A stretch of 64,000 bases of DNA. Origin: Prinia subflava (taxonomy: Eukaryota > Chordata > Aves > Passeriformes > Cisticolidae). The stretch spans positions 142,348,102-142,412,101 of the forward strand of contig NC_086247.1 in NCBI RefSeq assembly GCF_021018805.1. Direction: 5' to 3'. Below are positions 39,401 to 53,149 of this stretch, in pieces. The notes beneath the pieces are model-generated. The model was not told the DNA's origin. It saw nothing but the letters and a program-made list of their open reading frames with translations, and searched no databases. The first letter of the stretch is position 1; every line of letters begins with the position of its first letter. The position numbers were made by a program, and so were the translations under genes.

Positions 39401-42400
39401 TTACACCTCACATCTCCATAGAAATTCTCAGTGCTCTGGTGTGCTGATGGAATTATCTTGGGTACTTTTACTTGAAGGTGAGATAATATAGCTGGGGCTA
39501 TTTGGGGCAATTTCTTAATGACCTTTATTATCTTAACAATTCTTTAAAAAATGCTGAGGACAATTGGTTGTAATTATCCCTAGCCATTTCAGATACTTAA
39601 AAAATTCATTTACTGTCTAATCTGAGTATATCAGAATATGACAGGATTAGACCTTCAAATATGAGATACCACCTTAATATTAGCAACAAACTAGTTACTG
39701 CTCAGGTTTTTCTGCCCCTTTGAATTGTGCTTAATTTCTTAGTACCAGAATTCTGACAGATACCCAAGATGTATGAAATCCCAGCTGCCCCTTGGGAATA
39801 TGTTTCATGGTGCTGTTGATGCCTGCAGATCTGATCCTGTAACAAATGAACAGCTTCTGGAACTTTTAAATTCCTTTTTCTAAGGACCAGGATTTTTGCT
39901 GGGATGAACTGTTACTGAAACAAGGAGAAAGACTTCAATGAATCTACAAGTATTTAAATCAGCTGGTGTTTTGCCACCGCTTTCATGATTTCAGAAGGAG
40001 TTGCAGCCTTTCAACACCACATTGCAGGACGAAGCCCTGAGGAATAAAAGTTAAAAATCCCCTTACAACCTCTATCATAGAGACTATGTGCTCAGAATGT
40101 ATATTCAAGGAAATGTTTAGAGCTGCATAATATATGCTGTAAAAATGCCCTTCCTCCTTTTGACATTGACACAGATTGCCTCAACTTGTCGCAGAATTCT
40201 TCCTGCTTATAGCTAACTTTTTTTCCATTTATTATCTTCCCTGTATCTAATGATAGTGGGTGCAATGTGCAGTCATTTGGACCAAAGCAGTGTTCTTATA
40301 TTCATACCCAGTAAATGGGAATGAAACAAGGATGTCCAGAAGCAAAGAAGGACTGCATGAAAGATATGGAGGGCAGCGAAAAGTCAGCTTTTTGGAGGGA
40401 ATGTGTAAGGAGATTATTGTAATCATCTTCATATGAAGATAAAGCACTTGACCTTTATCTTCACTGCAGCATTTAAAGGACGGGTGAAGTGTTTTGGTTT
40501 TTAATTCAAAAGACAAGGAATCAAATCTGAAAAAAGCACCTATTTTCAGTGTTAGCTATACAATAAAATAAAACACATTTTCTCATACAATGTTTAGTAG
40601 ACAGAGCTGCTCAGTAGATATCACTCAAAATGAATGAAAAGAGTAATGAACAGTGGCTAAAAATCCTTTCTTCTCTCATTTGCACAGTCTTCAGTCTCTT
40701 TTCTCCTGAGATGTCATAATTTCATTGTATCTCCAGTTACTATAGAGTTTTTCACAATGGACAAGAGCTGAAAGCACATTAAAGAATAATAAATGACTAA
40801 GTAAATAGAAGAAAACCTTTTTTTTTTCTCTCTTTCAAAATTACTAATATATGAGACTTTTCTTCCTGAGAAACTAAATGCAATATATTAAATTAAAGCA
40901 ATGCTGACATTGTGGCTGGAAAATGCAAGGGCATTATTCATTTATTACTTCCCACTGAGTCACAGAATTTAGAGAGTGAGCACTGCCTCACTGTGTACTT
41001 AAGGTCCTTGATTCTGCTAACATGCACTTAAAACAGGGGAGTAATTTCATGTGATTGCAATGGTAAAACTAGCATACTTAAATATGTCTTTGTGGGCTGG
41101 AAACCCAGATGGACAAGGCAGCTGATATGAGTACAAAAATTAACCCAAATTTCTGTATCCTAGACATGGAGAAATAGATTTTAAGTTTACTTCTGCTGAA
41201 CGTTATAGGTTAATTTTGCCTTCTGGGTGTCATTACACAACAGGAATACATGGAGATTAAAACAATATATTAAATTTTCAAATGGAACCCTGTAAAGAAC
41301 AGAAATTCCAGGAACAGTGCTGTCTAAAGGTAACATCACAAACTTTCTCAACATGTTTGCAGTCAGACAACAGGGAGTGCAAACACGCAAACCTCATAGG
41401 AATCAGGTCAATGAGGCAAGTGACAGAATGTGGATTTGGGATTAGAATTTTGAAACAAGTCAGATCCCTCCTCTGCAACACTGTCCCCCAACCTAAGTGA
41501 CTTAAATGACTTAAATGCCTGAATCTTACTGTCCTTTCCTTTGATCTGCTGAAACTCCTAGTTTGGCATTGAAATCCAGGTCCCATTAAAGTCCATAAAA
41601 CCCCACTCATTTGATTTCAAGAGTCCAGGATTTCACCTGGAATGTCTGGCTTTACCCACCCTAGGAGCTTGGTTCTTTACCCAGTAATGACTTCATTGAG
41701 CACTAGAATGAGCCAGAGTAATTACCTTGACTTGAATCCAACTTGAGGTGAACAATCTTTAAGGCAAACTATCACACAGTGACAATAAGCCATGAACAAA
41801 ATAGCCCCAATAAAAACCACAAATTTCTGCAAGGACACGGGGATTTACTATGCTTTCTACGGGCAGCAGGCAGTATTGTTGATCTGTGCTGCCACCCTGT
41901 GTCATTCCTGCCTGGTGATTTCAGTTGCTAACATATGGAGTATTCTCCATGCAGCTCCAAATCCCTTACGATATTGGCCCCTTTTCCATTTCCTTTCTGT
42001 TGAACTTCGCCCACAGAAAACACCTCTCACTAGATTCCATCAGTGAGTGGGATGTATATTCCAGTTGGACATATTTGATATCAGCCTAGTTCCAAACACG
42101 TGCGTGCATCAACTCTTGAAAAGTAAAAGCTTTCATCATAGCAAATTCAAACTGGTATTTTTTACCACTAGGGACAGACATCATCGTGGGTTAATTGTCA
42201 AATAGGTTATGCTCTGATTTACTTGGAAAACTGAAATTGAAAATTACAGAGAATGTTTTCACTTCGTGTTTTTTTCAAGGCATTGCTTAATCATAGTTCA
42301 TAATTGGGAAATATTTCAACTGCATTTCCCTAGGCAAGTCTAGGGACAAAAACTGTCCTTTCATTTTCATGTGAAGTCCTTTAGGCAAGAAGATTGCGAT

Positions 42401-44489
42401 CTTTAATCATGGCCTTTAAACACAACTACAACTAATAAATGCACAGTTTACATATGTACACGTTTAGTTGGAAATTATAACTTTTAATTCTGTGCAGATG
42501 TGCATCAGCTTGAGTGGCCATGGGAAAACTGGGCTGGCTGTTTCCTCATGGACAATTAGTGTTTCCCTCTGTTCAAGGGTGCAAAGGGCAGAAACATTCA
42601 TTCCTTTCAACCACAATCTTCCGGTTAAGAAAATACTGTATACAGACAAACCTACAATCTATTTGTTAAAGTTAGCTGCCAGCAAAACCACATGGTGTCC
42701 TCTTCTTTGGCAGACAGGAAGAGTTTTAATTAAAGAATGATGTTTTGCACAGGGCAGTATTTACCGATCAGTGAGTGCTCAAACTTTGTTTTCTTACATC
42801 TGAAGCCGAGAGGCCTCCACTCTTTTCTTGTTTGTGGTTCCCTTTGGAGCTGTAACAGCCAGGAAGTTTTACAGAGACTCTGCAGCGTTGGCTTAGACTC
42901 TTCAGGTTGTTCCTTCATAATTCAGTTATCTTACTTTTAGATTACTCCTGCCCAGACTGCTGAGTGGGATATTTCTCACAGGCCCTGTCTCCTTTAGAGA
43001 AATACTCATTAGTTACCAACCTTTGCCTTTTTTCACAAAACTAAGTTTAGAAACCAGTGTACAAAACCCAGTACACAGAAAATACAAGACTGAAGATTGT
43101 TAACTAATTGTTAATTAATGAATACTGTCTTTGATCATGCACTGCTTTTCCCACAATATTATTTAGCACTGATAATAGCTAGTACACCATAAACTGATAT
43201 TCCTGGTAACTCTCAGGACACTCAGTGTTGGGATTTTATTTACTATGTGCTGTTTATTTACATGCCAATTGTGCGCATTGGAGGTTTTATCTCCTCATGG
43301 CCTTTGCATGCTGCATTTTAGCTCCTTTTTTCAGAAGTATTCATTAATCCCAGGAATGTGTGCACCAAGCAGTGGAGGGATGGACAGGCCAGCCACAAAA
43401 TGGAAAGCATTACAGATGTACCTGCCACAGTGCACCTTGTCTTAAGGAGATATTTCTGCCATGGAATGAGAATCACACTGTTTCTGTAACTCAGACGAGT
43501 ATCTCTGCATGGGAATGTGCTCTGCCCTTCAGCCATACCAAACAACTTGAAGCTGGCAGAGGGCTCTGGAACACAGTGTTGTCTTGTATCACACAAACAT
43601 GGCCTTATCTTCACTGTGCTGTGAAAAAGGAGATATTGTTCTTCTTGGTTTAGGAAAAATACTACCTGGTTTTGCTTCTATTGCAGCATAAGTTCAGCTT
43701 GGTTTTTCAGTGATGGCAGCACTTTTATGGCACTTTAAAATACACTTCTGCTCCATTTGCAAACCTAGATTTTGGGTTCAGTTTCAAGTTAAAACAATCA
43801 CATTGCAAAACTCTGTCATGGCATGGACAGTTTTCCAGAAAGACAAACAATGAAAACCCAGTCTAGATCACATATTAAAAATTTTGTATAATTTCAGTGG
43901 AAATCTAAATCTCTACTGAGATCTTTTAAGACAGCAAATCATAAATTGCACATACAATAACTGCCTTCAGTTTTCAGAGAAGGTTGTGAATAGCATTGGA
44001 GGAGTTTTATCATTTTGCTGCAGTGTCAGATTTTAGCTTTAGAATCTAATCCCACCCACCTAATGAGCTCTAAGTGCTCGGCTTGTCTCACTGCCAACTG
44101 TGTCAAACAAAAGCTCCTCCTGGAGGCAGCTCAATCGATAATGCAATTGGAGCAGCAAAAAGAGGGAAGCTAAAACCAGGAAGGTGGCCGACAAGAAAGT
44201 GGAGGTTAAGCCAAGGCTTTGCCATAAAAAAGGGTGATAGCATCAGCTTTAAATGACTGGGGTGGAAGTAATGCTGCAAAACAGGATTCAATCCTATATC
44301 CAGGAGGTTTTAAGATACGAAGGGGAGCCCTCATTCTCCAGAGGCTTGGTGACCAACAACTAACCTAGCTCTCTTGGGCTCACAAATCTTTCGCCTCAGC
44401 TCATGTGTGAAAAGGCTCAGGTCATGGAAATTCCTGGGCTGCAGGGATGCTGGCAGGACAGGGCTGTGTGCAGTCCTGGGACCTGCCCA
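24413..44489. other. 20-kb intergenic stretch, no gene and few recognisable repeats
   Basis: The sequence is AT-rich and mostly unique. Small features only: (CAG)n-like at 30857-30872, an A/C-rich tract at 34722-34786, a 16-bp palindrome TGTGTGTATACACACA at 37142-37157, and a C-run with A/C-rich tail at 38229-38275. I found no CR1, LTR, RNA gene or coding exon. The low density of repeats is itself notable. Confidence 0.55.
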
Positions 44490-45055
44490 TGCTGCTTTTG
44501 GCTGGGACAGAGTTAATTTTCTTCCCAATAGCTAGTATGTGGCTGTGCTTTGCATTTGAGCTGGAAACAGTGTTGATAACACAGGGTTCTAGCTATTGTT
44601 GAGCAGTGCTTGTAGTCAAAGCCTTTTCTGCTTCTCTCGCTGCCCCACCAGCAAGAGCCTGGGGAGCAAGAGAAAGGGGACAGCTGGAGGGGACAGCTGA
44701 CCCCACTGCCCCAAGGGATGTCCCACACCGTGCTCAGTGTACATAGCTGGGGGAGGAAGGTGGTGGGGGCACACTCAGAGTGGTGGAGTTTGTCGTGCCA
44801 AGTCACCATTACACATGCTGGGACCCTGCTCTCCTGGGCATGGCTGAGCACCTGCCTGCACATGGGAAGCAGGGGATGAGTTCTTTGTTTTCCTTTGCTT
44901 GCACATGCAGCTTTTGTCCCTCCTATTAAACTGTTTATCTTAACCCATGAGTTTCCTCACTATTACTCTCCCAATTCTTTCTTCTATCCCACCGGCGGGA
45001 GGGTGTGTGAGCAGCTGTGTGGGGCTTAGTTGCTGTCTGAGGTTAAACAGTGAAA
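44490..45055 (+). mobile_element. Solo ERV LTR, songbird type
   Basis: The start (TTTTGGCTGGGACAGAGTTA) and interior blocks (GTTGATAACACAGGGTTCTA, a TGACCCCACTGCC block, a degenerate TATA region CAGTGTACATAGCTGG) match the common songbird ERV LTR. A polyadenylation region (CTATTAAACTGTTTATCTTA) and an end like GGTTAAACAGTGAAA complete it. No internal viral genes are attached. The terminal TG/CA and the target duplication are eroded, so the borders are within about 10 bp. Confidence 0.85.
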
Positions 45056-48000
45056 CTCACTGCAAAAACTGAACACTAAAACTATCAGTCGAAACACTAA
45101 AGCTATCTGTACGATGATTCAGGAGCTTCTGGAGCTACAAACTTGCAAATTGTGACTTTCCTGGAACAAATCAGAGCAGGTGTCACTTTCTAATACCATT
45201 TCTTAAGCATTAGGTCTGCCATGATCCTCAATCTCACCTAAACTGATACCGCTCCTTCCCATGGCATAGCCTCAGTTTAGCTTTCTTCTCCTTCCCTGTT
45301 CTCTGGCCAAGTTCAATTTCCCTATGTGTGGCACAAGCCACCTGCTTTGTCTTGCATTCTATTAGTTTTCCTTCTACCTTCTTCACAGTCTCCAAAGGTA
45401 TGGAAGATGGGGGAGTTTTTTAACTTTTCATAATCTAACACCTACTATCATACCAACCTAAAATTCTTCACTGTCAGTACTGGTTCCTTAAAAAATAAAC
45501 CACTAATATGTGTGAAGAAAGCAAAATTGTCATCCAAGGAATGGACTGCATATAACAAAACCTGTTTGGTTGTAGAGGACAAATAATCTTTTGATAGTTC
45601 CAAAGTCACTGAACTAAAAGAGTATTCCCAAGATAATTTAGGCAATGCTAAATGGATCATTTAGCAGAAAACTCTTAAATATGCATGGCATGTAATAGCA
45701 CTTCAGAAGCAGTTTGTACTTTTATTTTTGAAAGATGTGTAAATTTGACCAGCATTCCCTAAGGTGTAAATTTTAAGGCTCTGTTGAATTTTAATTGCTT
45801 ACTAACAACACTATGTAATTCTCCAATTAATCTTCTCTCAAAACAAGCTTACCCATGAGATATTATTTCAAAGCCTATTTGTGCAAAATTGTTATTTTTG
45901 AAAATGAAAATGTATTTGAATTCCTAGCTGGACTTAATATCTTCTATTTTTGAACAATGTGTTAAGTAGGATCAGAAACTGTAACTGTTCAGTTTTGCAA
46001 ATAAATGCAGCCCTTCTTGTAATTTAATTACATCAACCCTTCCTCTGGAAACTGTTGATGTACCAGAAGAAAGTTTGGGGCCTAGATTAAGAGAGCAGAA
46101 TCTACAATCTATGACCTATAATCTATAATCTATAATCTATAATCTATAATCTATAATCTATAATCTCAAACGGGATGTCTTCTTGGAATGTTTGCACATG
46201 TATGCCATATACATGGGTGCTTGATACATTACATAGCACACAGTAAATAATTTATTTTAGCCAAACACAATTATCTAAAGGCAAAATGTGAATTTGGTGA
46301 CCTCTATTTTTAATAGATAAATTACTGAAAGAAGTGTTTTTGTAAGCAGGCCTGGGACATGTATATTCAATGATTTTTCCATGTATGGTGATGTTTCTAA
46401 TAGTTGATGTTGTATCTGACAGTCAGGATACATTATTCCATTTATTGAAAGCTCTGTTGGTTCTGTTTTGAATGGCAAACTATACGTGCTTGAGTTAACC
46501 ACAATAGAAAAGCTTATCATAATAATGGCACACAGACTGCAAGAGGGCAAAAGCTTTGGCCCACAGCAGCACTGTTTGAGACATTGCCTCATCTGGATGC
46601 AATTGCACCCTAAGTTATGTTTAAGAGTTGAATAAGTTGAAATTATTATCATGTTCACTTTTGTGCTCAGTTGTCCCTCTAGAGACACAGTCTAATGACA
46701 CTTACATGCTTCCTGGCCTTAATGTTTTCATTGGGTAGTCATCTTATAGGGAAAATTAAAAAGCTATATATGATGCTCCAGAAACAGAGTGCCTTTTTCT
46801 GACTTGCTAAGTACAAAAATGGGAAGTGTATAAAATGGGTAAAGTGAAAAATATTATAGATATTTTATTAACAGTAAGATTTGGAGGCTCCAAGGATTCC
46901 ATATTTCTAGCTACACATTTTTTAATTAGAGTCTTCCAATCTCTTTTTAGTTCCCTTTTGTCATAGCCTCACAACTTTATGCTGGAATTTTTCTGTTAGT
47001 GAATACATACCCTATTATTCATAGATCAGTTAGTCCAGTTTCTCCTGATAAAATGAAAGGACAAACCCATAACTGGAACCTTGCTGTGCTGACCCTATTT
47101 GCAGAGTGGTCATTGATTTGATCAGAATTTTTTCACATTCACTGCATTCTCCATTAGTTTATGAAAGACATGGAAGATGACATTGCAAAGGGATAGAAGG
47201 CTGAGCAAGTGACATGTACATTCTACATACATATGGATGAAATCCACACTGAAATGTTCCTTGTTTGTTTGTTTTAACAACGCAGGAGGCTGTAGCTACA
47301 AAGCTAACATCATGAGTTCTTTTAACACTGGTTTTGCTATGATTTTGGTCCAAATGAACAAAAAGCAAGCTTTAGAGTATTTGCACTCTTGAAAAAGATT
47401 CACTACTGAATTACTTTTCATGTTGCCGATAAAACTAACACAAAAAAATCCCAAAGTTTTCAAAATGTATAAAATCACAACAGAGGTGACTTAGAAGTCT
47501 GTGTTCAAACTAGATCCCTTTGTCTAGGAAATCCATTTATGCAAAATAAATATTTCAGAAAATTGCCTTGTTTGGAAAGTCATAATGAAGCATTAAGAGC
47601 AACATATATTTGAATTTCAAATATATACAAATTTGCATTTCTGTAAAAAGTCTGCCAACTTTCCTGGAACTCCACAAGTTTCACCTATATATGTCAACAT
47701 ATAGTGTCATATGATTCTGACAAATAAATTAATATTTTTCCTGACTCCCAGCAACCAAATAACGTAATTATACATAAAACAGATAAGAATAGCAAACTTA
47801 ACTCACGATTCCTTTGAGAAATACTGAGATTGAGAGACTTGATGACTGACATAGAGATTATAGTGATGCAGAAGTCACGATTAACTTTAGCAAGGTCAGG
47901 ATTTCTTTTTGTAAGTCAGTGGCAAAGTTAAAAGATTCCTGGAGTCATGACATACAGTCTTCAGTTTTAATAACTACTAAAGCCATCAAAAATACTAACT

Positions 48001-49489
48001 CAATTTTCATATTATTGTTGCAGGCAGTCATCCAGCACTAAGCTTCTGTAGTAGGCTGCCTTCAATTATTAAGCAGTAAAAGGTGGCAGGTCTTTATCAG
48101 GAACAGAGATGAAAGAGAATGCTTTGCTTTAATACACGAAGGGAGAGACGTTGCTGAACATAATGAACTGTATACTATGTGAAGTACATCATAATGCCCT
48201 CTTTATTTGGGTTACATGTGGAAGATGAAACAAATATGTTCACACATTACAGAGACGTCTTTCGAAAATTCAAATCATCTCATTTCATTCACTTTGGATA
48301 ATATTTTACATCTGACAAAGCATGAGATCATTCAGCAGATTAGGTCACATTGCCTATTTGAAGACTTTATGGATTATTCAAAGGAGAGAGACTTACATGT
48401 CCTGAAAACTGTAAGTAGAAATGAAATGTGTATGACAAAACTCTGCCTCAGTTCTGCAACCTTTCCTAGGTGTAGCTCCCAGGACATTTACAGGAATGCC
48501 TGTACCCTGCCTGAAACTCAAGGATTGCAGAAGCTGCAGCTGACTGTCAGAAGGATGCTTCTCTGGTGGTAGCAGTACTTGTGCATCTCTCCTTCCAGTC
48601 AGGTGTCACTGTAACTACAGCTATGGAGAAAGCACCATAAAAAACAATCAAAAAAAGCCATGGGACCACATTGCACTGGTTTGTGTTTCATGAAATGCCA
48701 TTTATTTCAGTATATGACTTACCATGACATATGAAAGTTAGCAGAAATTGTTTGACCCACGAGACTTGAGGATTAACTGAAAACAAGGGTTTTGAGCAAA
48801 TTAAAAAAAAAAAAGAACAATCTTCAACATTTCTGAAGTGTTTTGACTCCAAATCTTCAGAACAATAACCCACATTTTAAAGTTGCATTTCAATGGTACA
48901 AAATGATGACATGTAAAAGACATTTAACAAGACTTGAAATTGTGTCTCATGTCTACAATGTGTTTATAAGAGCTGGCCAACTGCAGCACCATGTAGACAT
49001 TAACAGCAGAAGATACAGATGGTTTCTGCTTAGCATTTGCTTACAATAATAAAGTGTAAATCAAGTTGCATTTTGTTCTGCATTTTAAACAGCTGTTTAA
49101 GACCCAGTACCAAAACTAAAACCAAGTACTACTTAGAATATAACATGCCTTGCTTTTCAGAAAGAGTCAGTGAACTGGAGAATGTTTTGATTACTTTAAC
49201 TGGATATCTTTTGTACATCTGGGTTTGCTAAGAAAATTAGACTTGCAGCTCATGTTTTCCTGCCTATCACTGAGCTCCTCTCTCCTCTGCCAACTAATTG
49301 CAATAGAACCTGATGAGATCAGAAGTCCCAGGGATATTAGATTCCATGTTTTGTTTAAAGAGACAAGATGAGCAACAGAAAAGCTGAGTGCTCAGATGAG
49401 GGAAAAGCAGGAAGAGCATATCCCTTATATGCTCATTTTCCTGAGCAATCTGTCCATGCATCACTCCAAACCAGCTGCAGCAATAAGAT
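45056..49489. other. Intergenic, no gene seen
   Basis: AT-rich DNA with a heptamer array at 46116-46164. The longest open frame (46275-46688, minus strand) has no recognised domain and is not called as a gene. Confidence 0.55.
46116..46164 (+). repeat. Heptamer tandem repeat (ctataat)7
   Basis: Seven perfect consecutive copies of ctataat, followed by ctc. The perfect copies suggest recent slippage. Confidence 0.95.
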
Positions 49490-49548
49490 TGCCCAGGTGA
49501 CCTACATGGTGCTCAGGTAGCCAAGAAGACCAATGGCATCACGGTTTG

Positions 49549-50090
49549 TGTTGTGGCTTTAGCCCAGCCAACAACCAAGCCCCACACAGCTGCTTGCTCG
49601 CTGTCCCACCAGTGGGATGGGGGAGCAAATCAGGATAAAACTTGTGGGTTGAGATAAAGACCAAGGGAAAGCAAAAACAAAGGAAAGAAATGCAAGGAAT
49701 TGATTCAGTGCTTCCCATGGCAGGCAGGTGTTCAGCCATCTCCAGGAGGGCAGGGCCCCATCACACGTAACGGTGACTGGGGAAGGCAAACCCCATCACT
49801 CCAAACCTCCCCCCTTTCTCCTTCTCCCACACTTTACATACTGAGGATGATGTCCCATGGTCTGGAACATCCCTTGCTCAGTTGGGTCACCTGTCCTGGC
49901 TGTGTTTCCTCCCAGGCACCCCCAGCCTCCTGGCCACTGTGGCCATAGGGAAAGCAGAGGCGGCCTTGGCTCAGTGTGAGCCCTGCTAAACATCACTAAA
50001 TTATCAACCCTGTGCTCAGCAAAATCCAAAATACAACCCCATACCCACCCTGTGAAGACAATTAATTCTGTCCCAGTCAAACCCAGCACA
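49549..50090 (-). mobile_element. Solo ERV LTR inside the CR1, minus strand
   Basis: On the + strand it runs from TGTTGTGGCTTTAGCCCAGC to the end CCAGTCAAACCCAGCACA. Read on the minus strand it has the same order of blocks as the LTR at 44.5 kb (start GGGTTTGACTGGGACAG, then GGTTGATAATTTAGTGATG, then an ACCCACAAGTTTTATCCTG region). No viral genes remain. The 6-bp target duplication is not clean. Confidence 0.85.
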
Positions 50091-50547
50091 ACTTGTGTGC
50101 ACAGCAAGACTGAGGAAGTTATCATTCCTGTGCAGTCCACACTGGTGAGGCCACACCTCGAACCCTGTGTTCAGTTTGGGCCTCTCCTGACACGGAAGAC
50201 ACTGAGGTGCTGAATTGTGTCCAGAGAAGGGCAATGGGGCTGGTGAAGGGTCTGCAGCACAAGCTCAGTGAGGAGCAGTGGAGGGGGCTGGAGGGCTCAG
50301 CCTGGAGAACAGGAGGCTCAGGGGAGACCTCCTTGCTCTCTACCAGCAGCTGAAAGGAGGCTGCAGCCAGGCAGGATCAGCCTCTTCTCCCAGTGACAAG
50401 AGATGAGAGGAAATCGCCTTAAGTTGTACCAGGGGAAGTTTAGATTGGGTATTAGGAAAAATTTCTTAATGGAAATGCTTATCAATCACTGGAACAGAGA
50501 AGTGGTTGAGTCACCAATCCTAGAGGAATTTAAAAGACGTGCAGATG

Positions 50548-50885
50548 TGCCACAGCTGATCCTGACGATAAGACAGGAACTCAGGAGACATTTTCTGGGT
50601 TGTGAGCAGATCCGGGCAGGAGGCAGGAACTCCTCCGTTTATTTACAAAGTAACTTTATATACATCTCCTATAATGTCCATCCATTGGAGGACTAAATTC
50701 CCACCTTCTAACCAACACTGGTTAAACTAACTGTCCATCACCTTTCTCCTCCCATCTAGAAATATGTAAACAAAGAAAGACAGTTAGCAAAACATAGCCA
50801 GTGTTTACATTAACAAGCGTGAGAAAGCTGCACATTTTCTTTCAATATGAGTACTTGACATACAGGAAAAAAGCTCATGGCAACA
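50548..50885 (-). mobile_element. 338-bp solo LTR with 6-bp target duplication, inside the CR1
   Basis: It has TG/CA ends (tgccacagct at the left, catggcaaca at the right) and is flanked by cagatg at 50542-50547 and 50886-50891. On the minus strand it has a TATA-like GTATATAAA and then GTAAATAAACG as polyadenylation signal, the right order for an LTR. The 6-bp duplication suggests a class II (ERVK-like) origin. It differs from the two other LTRs here. Confidence 0.88.
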
Positions 50886-50995
50886 CAGATGTGCTGCTTT
50901 GGGACAGGGTTTAGTGGTGGCCTTGGCAGCGTGAGGGTAATGCTTGGACTTGATAATCTTAAAGGTCTTTTCCAAATGAAATGATTCCATGATTT

Positions 50996-53149
50996 TTCAC
51001 TGCTAGCACAAGAAATGAAAAGTCAGAGTAGGGATGAGAGGCTTTGACAACATCGCAGTATGGGGCAGATAATGTGGAATGGCTTTACTTCAACATAATG
51101 TACACAACATATGCAAGCACCTGTCTCTTCACATAACAAACTTCTGATACCTTAAAGAGTCACAGATGCAAATATGGCATTTTTACTGTCACCGCTACTT
51201 CAGCATGTCAGGATTCATCCAGCTGAGTAAACTATGTGTTCAAACATAACAAGGAAACCTGAAGATCAGTAAAAAATTCCTCCTCTGGCTATTGGAGTAC
51301 AGACTCTGACAATACCATCCCCTGGTGGTTCAGATCATATAAACATTTAATGTTTATACTCACTCTCAGGCTTTTGAAGTAAATAACCTAGTCCTGAAAC
51401 AATACCTGGTAAAATTATGGAGATAAGTTGCTCAAAAAACTTTTCTAAAAGGCAACTGGAACAATCTCTGTTGCAGAGGATAAAGAATGGAACTTCTCAG
51501 TTAAACACAAAATAGCATTTCCATTCCTGAACAGATTATGTTGAAATTGTTTGAAAGAAACAGCTTGTGTAGGCATGGGAGCTTTTATACCAAATATCTA
51601 GATAAACATATGATTGAAAACAAAATCTTTTGAAGGAAAATAACACTAAGTATCTTTCTACTCAAACACTGAGAATTCAATTATCATCTCATTCTCACCA
51701 TTGGAAAAGCTCATGTGCCACAATTGCAGTTACACAGAATTTTTCGCTAAATAACTGAAAGCAAAATCTGGTCATGGTAATCAAAATGGTTTTATGCCAT
51801 TCACCAAGACAAGTCAACAAAACTAATTTTAGATGTGTTATATTTTCACATGGCAAAGTTTTTTCTAAATTACTCTTTTCTTAAGATGCAAAAGTCATGT
51901 TACACATATATATGTGTGTGTGTATGACTATACTTCACAAAAAATATAATGTACTACTCTTACACTATCAGTGTAGCAGAAATCTTACACAGCAAGAAAA
52001 TAATTAAAAAAAGGAGAAAGTAGTGTACCATACCACTTTCTGTTTTGTTTCACAGAAAAAAAAGCTTTGATATAGAAAACATATCAGAGACAATAGCAGA
52101 AGAAAGAAAAAATATTTTGAAGTTGTCTAAGGGATGGTATAAAAGACTTCCATCTTGTGATTAAGTTTAGGAATGATGTATTTTGAAACTCTTCTTGCTC
52201 AGACTGGTTACGTTTGTGAAAGGTTGCCTGTCAAACGCTATGTCAGTGATATGAAAACAGACAGCCAGAAAATCATCCTTCCAATATAAACATCAACTAA
52301 AAGTAAATAAATGTCTGCAGCAGAATGCCAGCCTGATGTTCCATTAAGATGAATGCTATAAGCCATGAAGAAAACTAAATATGATGACAAGAAATCTGCA
52401 AAGAGATACAGTAGCTTATGGTCAGATTAGGAAACTGTTAGTAAAATAAAGAAACTGAACAGTCAACAGAAACAGTATACCCTTGAATACAAAATCTGCT
52501 ACAAATTAACCTTGCTGTGACCAATAACAAACCATTAGCATATGAAAACATTTAGAAATATTTGTAAACTGAACCATGCAGTGTAAACTCATTGTTCTAC
52601 ACAAGTCTCAGAAATACTTCTTTTTTTAAATATGTCCATTCTTTTGAGAATATTGTTTATTATGTTTACATCATTGTTTGGTTTTAATCTGAAAAAATGT
52701 TGAAGTTCCTATCGTTCCTCATGGTGTCAGCCATAATGTCTGGAAATATATGCCAAAACATATACTGAAAAGAAACACATACTGGAAACAGGTCCTATGA
52801 AACGGGTGTGATCTGAACCTAACCTGAAACAAATACAGAAAAATAGGACAAAGAGAGGAGGTGAATTGGTAGAAGGCAGGGAAGAAATGAGGTGTTATGA
52901 ATATAGAAAGCAGATTGCATTTGCTCGTATCCAGGATGTAAGCTTTACATAAGCTACTGCATCTTTTCACTAACCTTAAGAAAGAATGAGAAAGATAAGT
53001 AATTAAGATAGATGACAGGTTATATCAGTTAATACACAAAATCCACACTTTTAACTACGGCAAGTTATTAGCTTTTTTATTTAATTTAAAAATTAATGAA
53101 ACGCGAAAATTACATGGAGAACACGAATAACACAACCAGAGAAAATGAA
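50996..53149. other. Intergenic, no gene seen
   Basis: AT-rich unique DNA. Contains a (TG)n-like tract with palindrome acacatatatatgtgt at 51902-51917 and a weak CCACCAGGG (minus strand, 51320-51328). No coding support. Confidence 0.55.

Larger units (their letters stand above)
49490..50995 (+). mobile_element. CR1 LINE 3' part, split in three by two LTRs
   Basis: The CR1 pieces are about 49490-49548 (TAGCCAAGAAGACCAATGGC), 50091-50547 (GGTGAGGCCACACCTCGAAC, GTCCAGAGAAGGGCAATGGG, GGAGAACAGGAGGCTCAGGG, GTTTAGATTGGGTATTAGGA) and 50892-50995 (GGGACAGGGTTTAGTGGTGG, TGGACTTGATAATCTTAAAG, tail ATGATTCCATGATT). They are collinear with one CR1 copy in sense direction, so both LTRs inserted after it. 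Confidence 0.9.
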
